Source: Magnetominusculus dajiuhuensis (GTDB lineage: Bacteria > Nitrospirota > Thermodesulfovibrionia > Thermodesulfovibrionales > Magnetobacteriaceae). From it: a DNA stretch of 64,000 nt. The notes beneath the pieces are model-generated. The model ran no database searches, had not been told where the DNA came from, and saw nothing but the letters and a program-made list of their open reading frames with translations. Position 1 is the stretch's first letter; each line of letters opens with the position of its first letter. Of the stretch, positions 61,328 through 64,000 are shown piece by piece. The DNA lies in contig NZ_JBJUSG010000003.1 in the NCBI RefSeq assembly GCF_046044395.1, forward strand, positions 5,911 through 69,910, read 5' to 3'. A program made the position numbers and the translations under genes.

Positions 61328-62698
61328 ATGATGAAGGGATCTACTATATCGTTCCACAGACAGAAGTTGTGCCGCTCGGTTGTATCAATTTGTGCATTGG
61401 TTTCTTTGTTTGCCGCCGTGGGGGTGGCCGCCGAAGAGACTCCAGACGGGCAGGCCTCACCGCAAGGCGCGGTGCTTACTATCGCTGAAGGGCTTGCCAT
61501 TGCCACAACTGAAAGCCGTGTCATGAAGATTGCCGGTGAGAACATAAATATCTCCCAAAAAGAATCAGATGTCGCCATGTCTATACTCCTGCCGTCTATA
61601 AATGCCGAGGTGTCAGAGGGCATTCTCTCCCACAAGCCAACGGCAATCTTTGGAAGTATGCAGGTGCCGATGGCCAACAGGGATTCTTTTTCCTACGGGG
61701 TAAACCTTAAACAGACACTTTTCAACTTCGGCGCTAATACCTCAAGCTATAAGGCATCTTTGGAGGCCCTTGAGGCCACTAAGGTTGACTATGAACGAAT
61801 CAGAAATCTCACCTCACTTGAGTTCATTGTGGGATGCTATGAAGTCCTTGAGTACGATAAGTTTATTGAGGTATCCCAAATGGAAATCGAGAGGCTTGAT
61901 GTCCATCTTAAAGTCGCACTTGAGCTTTTTAAAGAAGGCGTGATAATGAAAAACGACCTCCTTCAGGCAGAGGTCAGGCTCTCAGACGCGAGGCAGCGCC
62001 TCTTGTCTGTAAAGAATCTCCGCATGGTCTCGGCCTCAAAGCTGAACAATGTACTGATGAGGCCGCCGATGGCTGAGCTACGAATAGCCGAGCCTGCACA
62101 GGAGGAAAAGACGATAGCCGAAGTCGGGCAGTTTTTGGAAATGGCTGAAAGACAAAGGCCCGAGATAAGTATTATTGACCATGAACTTCAGGCGTTGACA
62201 CTTCAGCAGAGGGTGAAAATGTCAGAGTTCTTTCCGACGTTTTACGCACAGGGCGGGTATAACTACACGCAAAACGACTACCAGGTCTACGAAGGCAACT
62301 GGTCTGTTATGCTTGGCGCGAAGTTAAATATCTTTAGCGGCGGTGCCACTAAGGCCGAATTGTCAAAGCTGCGATATAAGAAAGAAAAACTCATGCAAGA
62401 AAGAAAAAAACTCATAGACGACATCAAACTCGAAATAGAGCGATATTACCTAATCGGCAACAGCGCCGTGGAAAAACTCCTCGTAATGAAAGACTCTGTT
62501 ACACAGGCGGAGGAGAATTTAAGGATTAACAGGACGCGTTACGAACAGGGACAGGGTACCGCCATAGACGTTATTGACGCAATCACGCTCCTGACCAAGA
62601 CTCAGACAAACTACTACAGCGCACTCTATGAGCGTAAGCGCGCCTACGCCGGACTGCTTTACTCAAGCGGCTCAGACCTAAAGGAACAGTTTAAGTAA
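61328..62698 (+). CDS. TolC-family outer membrane efflux protein
   Basis: The 456-residue protein has a signal peptide (VVSICALVSLFAAVGVAA) and the long helical TolC fold, with paired repeats that include AIATTESRVMKIAGENI (landmark) and the carboxy-terminal NLRINRTRYEQGQGTAIDV. It forms the outer-membrane channel of a type I or RND/EmrAB-type exporter. ATG 61331 is an alternative start; no SD precedes either. The HlyD-type gene follows in 37 bases and is its adaptor. Confidence 0.88.
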   Translation: MMKGSTISFHRQKLCRSVVSICALVSLFAAVGVAAEETPDGQASPQGAVLTIAEGLAIATTESRVMKIAGENINISQKESDVAMSILLPSINAEVSEGILSHKPTAIFGSMQVPMANRDSFSYGVNLKQTLFNFGANTSSYKASLEALEATKVDYERIRNLTSLEFIVGCYEVLEYDKFIEVSQMEIERLDVHLKVALELFKEGVIMKNDLLQAEVRLSDARQRLLSVKNLRMVSASKLNNVLMRPPMAELRIAEPAQEEKTIAEVGQFLEMAERQRPEISIIDHELQALTLQQRVKMSEFFPTFYAQGGYNYTQNDYQVYEGNWSVMLGAKLNIFSGGATKAELSKLRYKKEKLMQERKKLIDDIKLEIERYYLIGNSAVEKLLVMKDSVTQAEENLRINRTRYEQGQGTAIDVIDAITLLTKTQTNYYSALYERKRAYAGLLYSSGSDLKEQFK

Positions 62699-62735
62699 CA
62701 CAGAATATATTAATGTATTTACGGAGAAATAATAA

Positions 62736-63827
62736 ATGGAAGAAACTCTGAACAGTAGCTCATCAAAGAAAAAGAAGATTGCCATAACGGCCTTTGTCAT
62801 CATCATCGCCATCGGGGCGTTTATCGCGGTCTCATATCTGCGGTACATGGCCGTGCATATATCAACAGACGACGCCTTTGTCGAGGGTTCGATTTACACC
62901 GTGTCGTCAAAGCTGCCGGGTACGGTAGTGGCCGTCTATGTAAAGGACAACCAGCTTGTTAAAGAGGGGGAGCTTCTTGCTGAACTTGACCCCTCAGATG
63001 TTGCCGTAAAGCTGAAAGAGGCGGAGGCCGCCCTAAGCGCCGAAACATCAAAGTTCAGCGAGGCCGGCTCAAGACTTGAGGCAGCCGCAAGGGCGCTAAA
63101 CGAATACCATGCCAGAACAGCCGCCGCCTCGGCAAACGTCGAGCTTGCCGAGGCAAACCTCACACAGGCGGGCATGGATATTAAACGTGCCGAAAACCTC
63201 TTTAAACAGGATGCCATATCGAAAGAGAAATACGAAAAGACCCAGACGAACTATAACGTCCTGTCAGCGGCAAAAAAATCTGCCAGAGAGCAGTTAAAGC
63301 AAGCGGCTCTTTCAGTCGTTACCCAGCAGTCTGTCATAAGACAGGCCGAGGCCATGAAGGTATCGCAGGCGTCGTCAATAAAGCAAAAAGAGGCGCTCGT
63401 GGAGGCGGCTAAACTGAATCTGGGGTATACAAAGATATATTCGGCCGCCTCTGGCAATATAAACAAAAAAAGCGTAGAGGTTGGCAACCGCATACAGGCA
63501 GGCCAGCCGCTTATGGCCGTCATAGCCCTTGACGACATTTGGGTTGTGGCAAATTATAAAGAGACGCAGCTCTCTAAGATTAGACCAGGACAGCGTGTGG
63601 AAATCAAAGTTGACGCCTATCCCGGAAAGATTTTTAAAGGAAAAGTGGACAGCATCATGTCCGGCACAGGGGCGGTGTTTTCCCTGTTCCCCCCCGAAAA
63701 CGCCAGCGGCCACTATGTAAAGGTCGTTCAACGCGTGCCAGTTAAAATCCTACTCGACAATGACACCGAAAAGGTAAACGTATTGAGGGTAGGGATGTCA
63801 GTTGTGCCTACCATATTCATAGACTAA
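62736..63827 (+). CDS. HlyD/EmrA-type membrane fusion protein
   Basis: The 363-residue protein has one amino-terminal transmembrane helix (about 15-33), a lipoyl-like domain (VSSKLPGTVVAVYVKDNQLVKEG, landmark KDNQLVKEGELLAELDP), and a long alpha-hairpin with many Ala residues. The carboxy-terminal beta domain (IRPGQRVEIKVDAYPGKIF) is EmrA-like. It bridges an inner-membrane pump to the TolC protein. An SD GGAG precedes the ATG. The pump gene is expected downstream of the window. Confidence 0.88.
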   Translation: MEETLNSSSSKKKKIAITAFVIIIAIGAFIAVSYLRYMAVHISTDDAFVEGSIYTVSSKLPGTVVAVYVKDNQLVKEGELLAELDPSDVAVKLKEAEAALSAETSKFSEAGSRLEAAARALNEYHARTAAASANVELAEANLTQAGMDIKRAENLFKQDAISKEKYEKTQTNYNVLSAAKKSAREQLKQAALSVVTQQSVIRQAEAMKVSQASSIKQKEALVEAAKLNLGYTKIYSAASGNINKKSVEVGNRIQAGQPLMAVIALDDIWVVANYKETQLSKIRPGQRVEIKVDAYPGKIFKGKVDSIMSGTGAVFSLFPPENASGHYVKVVQRVPVKILLDNDTEKVNVLRVGMSVVPTIFID

Positions 63828-64000
63828 TAGCCTGAACGATGGGCTTATCGCCCTCGCGATGTCGGCGTTTACAAGGTAAGTTTGTTCTGACAGATAAAAC
63901 GAGTTTTCATTGGAAGTTGCAATGATTTCCAGACCGCTCTTTCTTTGTAAGCGTCAAGAAAACCCCATCTTTACAGGGGAAGTAGCAGGTGTCATAATGG
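63828..64000. other. Terminal 173 bp without a supported gene
   Basis: No gene start is convincing up to the window end. CCCC and GGGG separated by 9 bases near 63963-63979 could form a weak hairpin. A 48-codon open frame exists on the minus strand, but it has no start, SD or recognisable family. Confidence 0.5.

Noticed and set aside
63815..63962. Minus-strand open frame at the window end
   Set aside because: The translation is protein-like in part, but it has no start codon, SD or recognised family, and it overlaps the HlyD end.

Overview
The window is a bacterial chromosome segment, tentatively from the Nitrospirota (for example a Thermodesulfovibrio or Magnetobacterium relative). The lineage is an inference from gene content: many PAS/GAF histidine kinases, NfnAB, a reverse rubrerythrin, a YeeE-type sulfur-compound permease, a pentaheme cytochrome, selA, and a very long PEP-synthase-like dikinase beside GAPDH. 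No rRNA or other decisive marker is present. Most genes look like one moderately GC-balanced genome. The exception is an AT-rich restriction-modification island at about 57.6-61.3 kb.

Layout. 0-0.6 kb: minus-strand rpmH-rnpA-yidD operon from a consensus promoter. 0.7-3.0 kb: divergent purQ and selA, then tRNA-Pro(CGG). 3.0-5.8 kb: a vapC remnant, its antitoxin, and a short uvrA. 6-12.8 kb: a 1404-residue ATP-grasp/phosphohistidine protein, a long GAPDH and an MFS transporter. 12.8-18.7 kb: a small secreted protein with an apparent frameshift, an NlpC/P60 lipoprotein, a GT39-like membrane glycosyltransferase, an oligopeptide-binding protein, and a PIN toxin with an unusually large partner. 18.7-24.2 kb: a DUF401 permease, CCA-adding enzyme, a three-domain cNMP-acetate kinase-PduL fusion and a flavin reductase. 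24.4-33.7 kb: HEAT and TPR proteins and two large histidine kinases with near-identical catalytic cores. 33.9-38.5 kb: acetate symporter module (actP, DUF485, exonuclease, cNMP-CBS-DUF294). 38.6-45.7 kb: reverse rubrerythrin, mdh, ndk, a histone-deacetylase-like enzyme, a VOC protein, two unknown genes and glgA. 45.9-54.1 kb: a secreted DUF1566/FG-GAP protein, pentaheme cytochrome, YeeE permease, a GAF-GGDEF protein and nfnAB. 54.1-57.5 kb: response regulator and PocR-PAS histidine kinase. 57.6-61.3 kb: cytosine methyltransferase, ParB-like protein, putative nuclease and Vsr between two copies of a promoter-bearing direct repeat. 61.3-63.8 kb: TolC- and HlyD-type efflux components.

How the genes fit together. 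Two loci point to acetate and acetyl-CoA handling under cyclic-nucleotide-like sensors. One is a single protein predicted to run acetyl-CoA to acetyl phosphate to acetate. The other is an ActP/DUF485 uptake pair beside a cNMP-CBS-DUF294 regulator. Mdh, GAPDH, the dikinase-like protein, GlgA and NfnAB supply central carbon and redox functions.

Three genome habits stand out. A dispersed element of about 100 bp with two palindromes occurs four times, and it supplies the last codons and stop of three genes. A second palindrome does the same for a histidine kinase. Several promoters are placed so that the predicted transcript begins at, or a few bases before, the start codon, which suggests frequent leaderless mRNAs.
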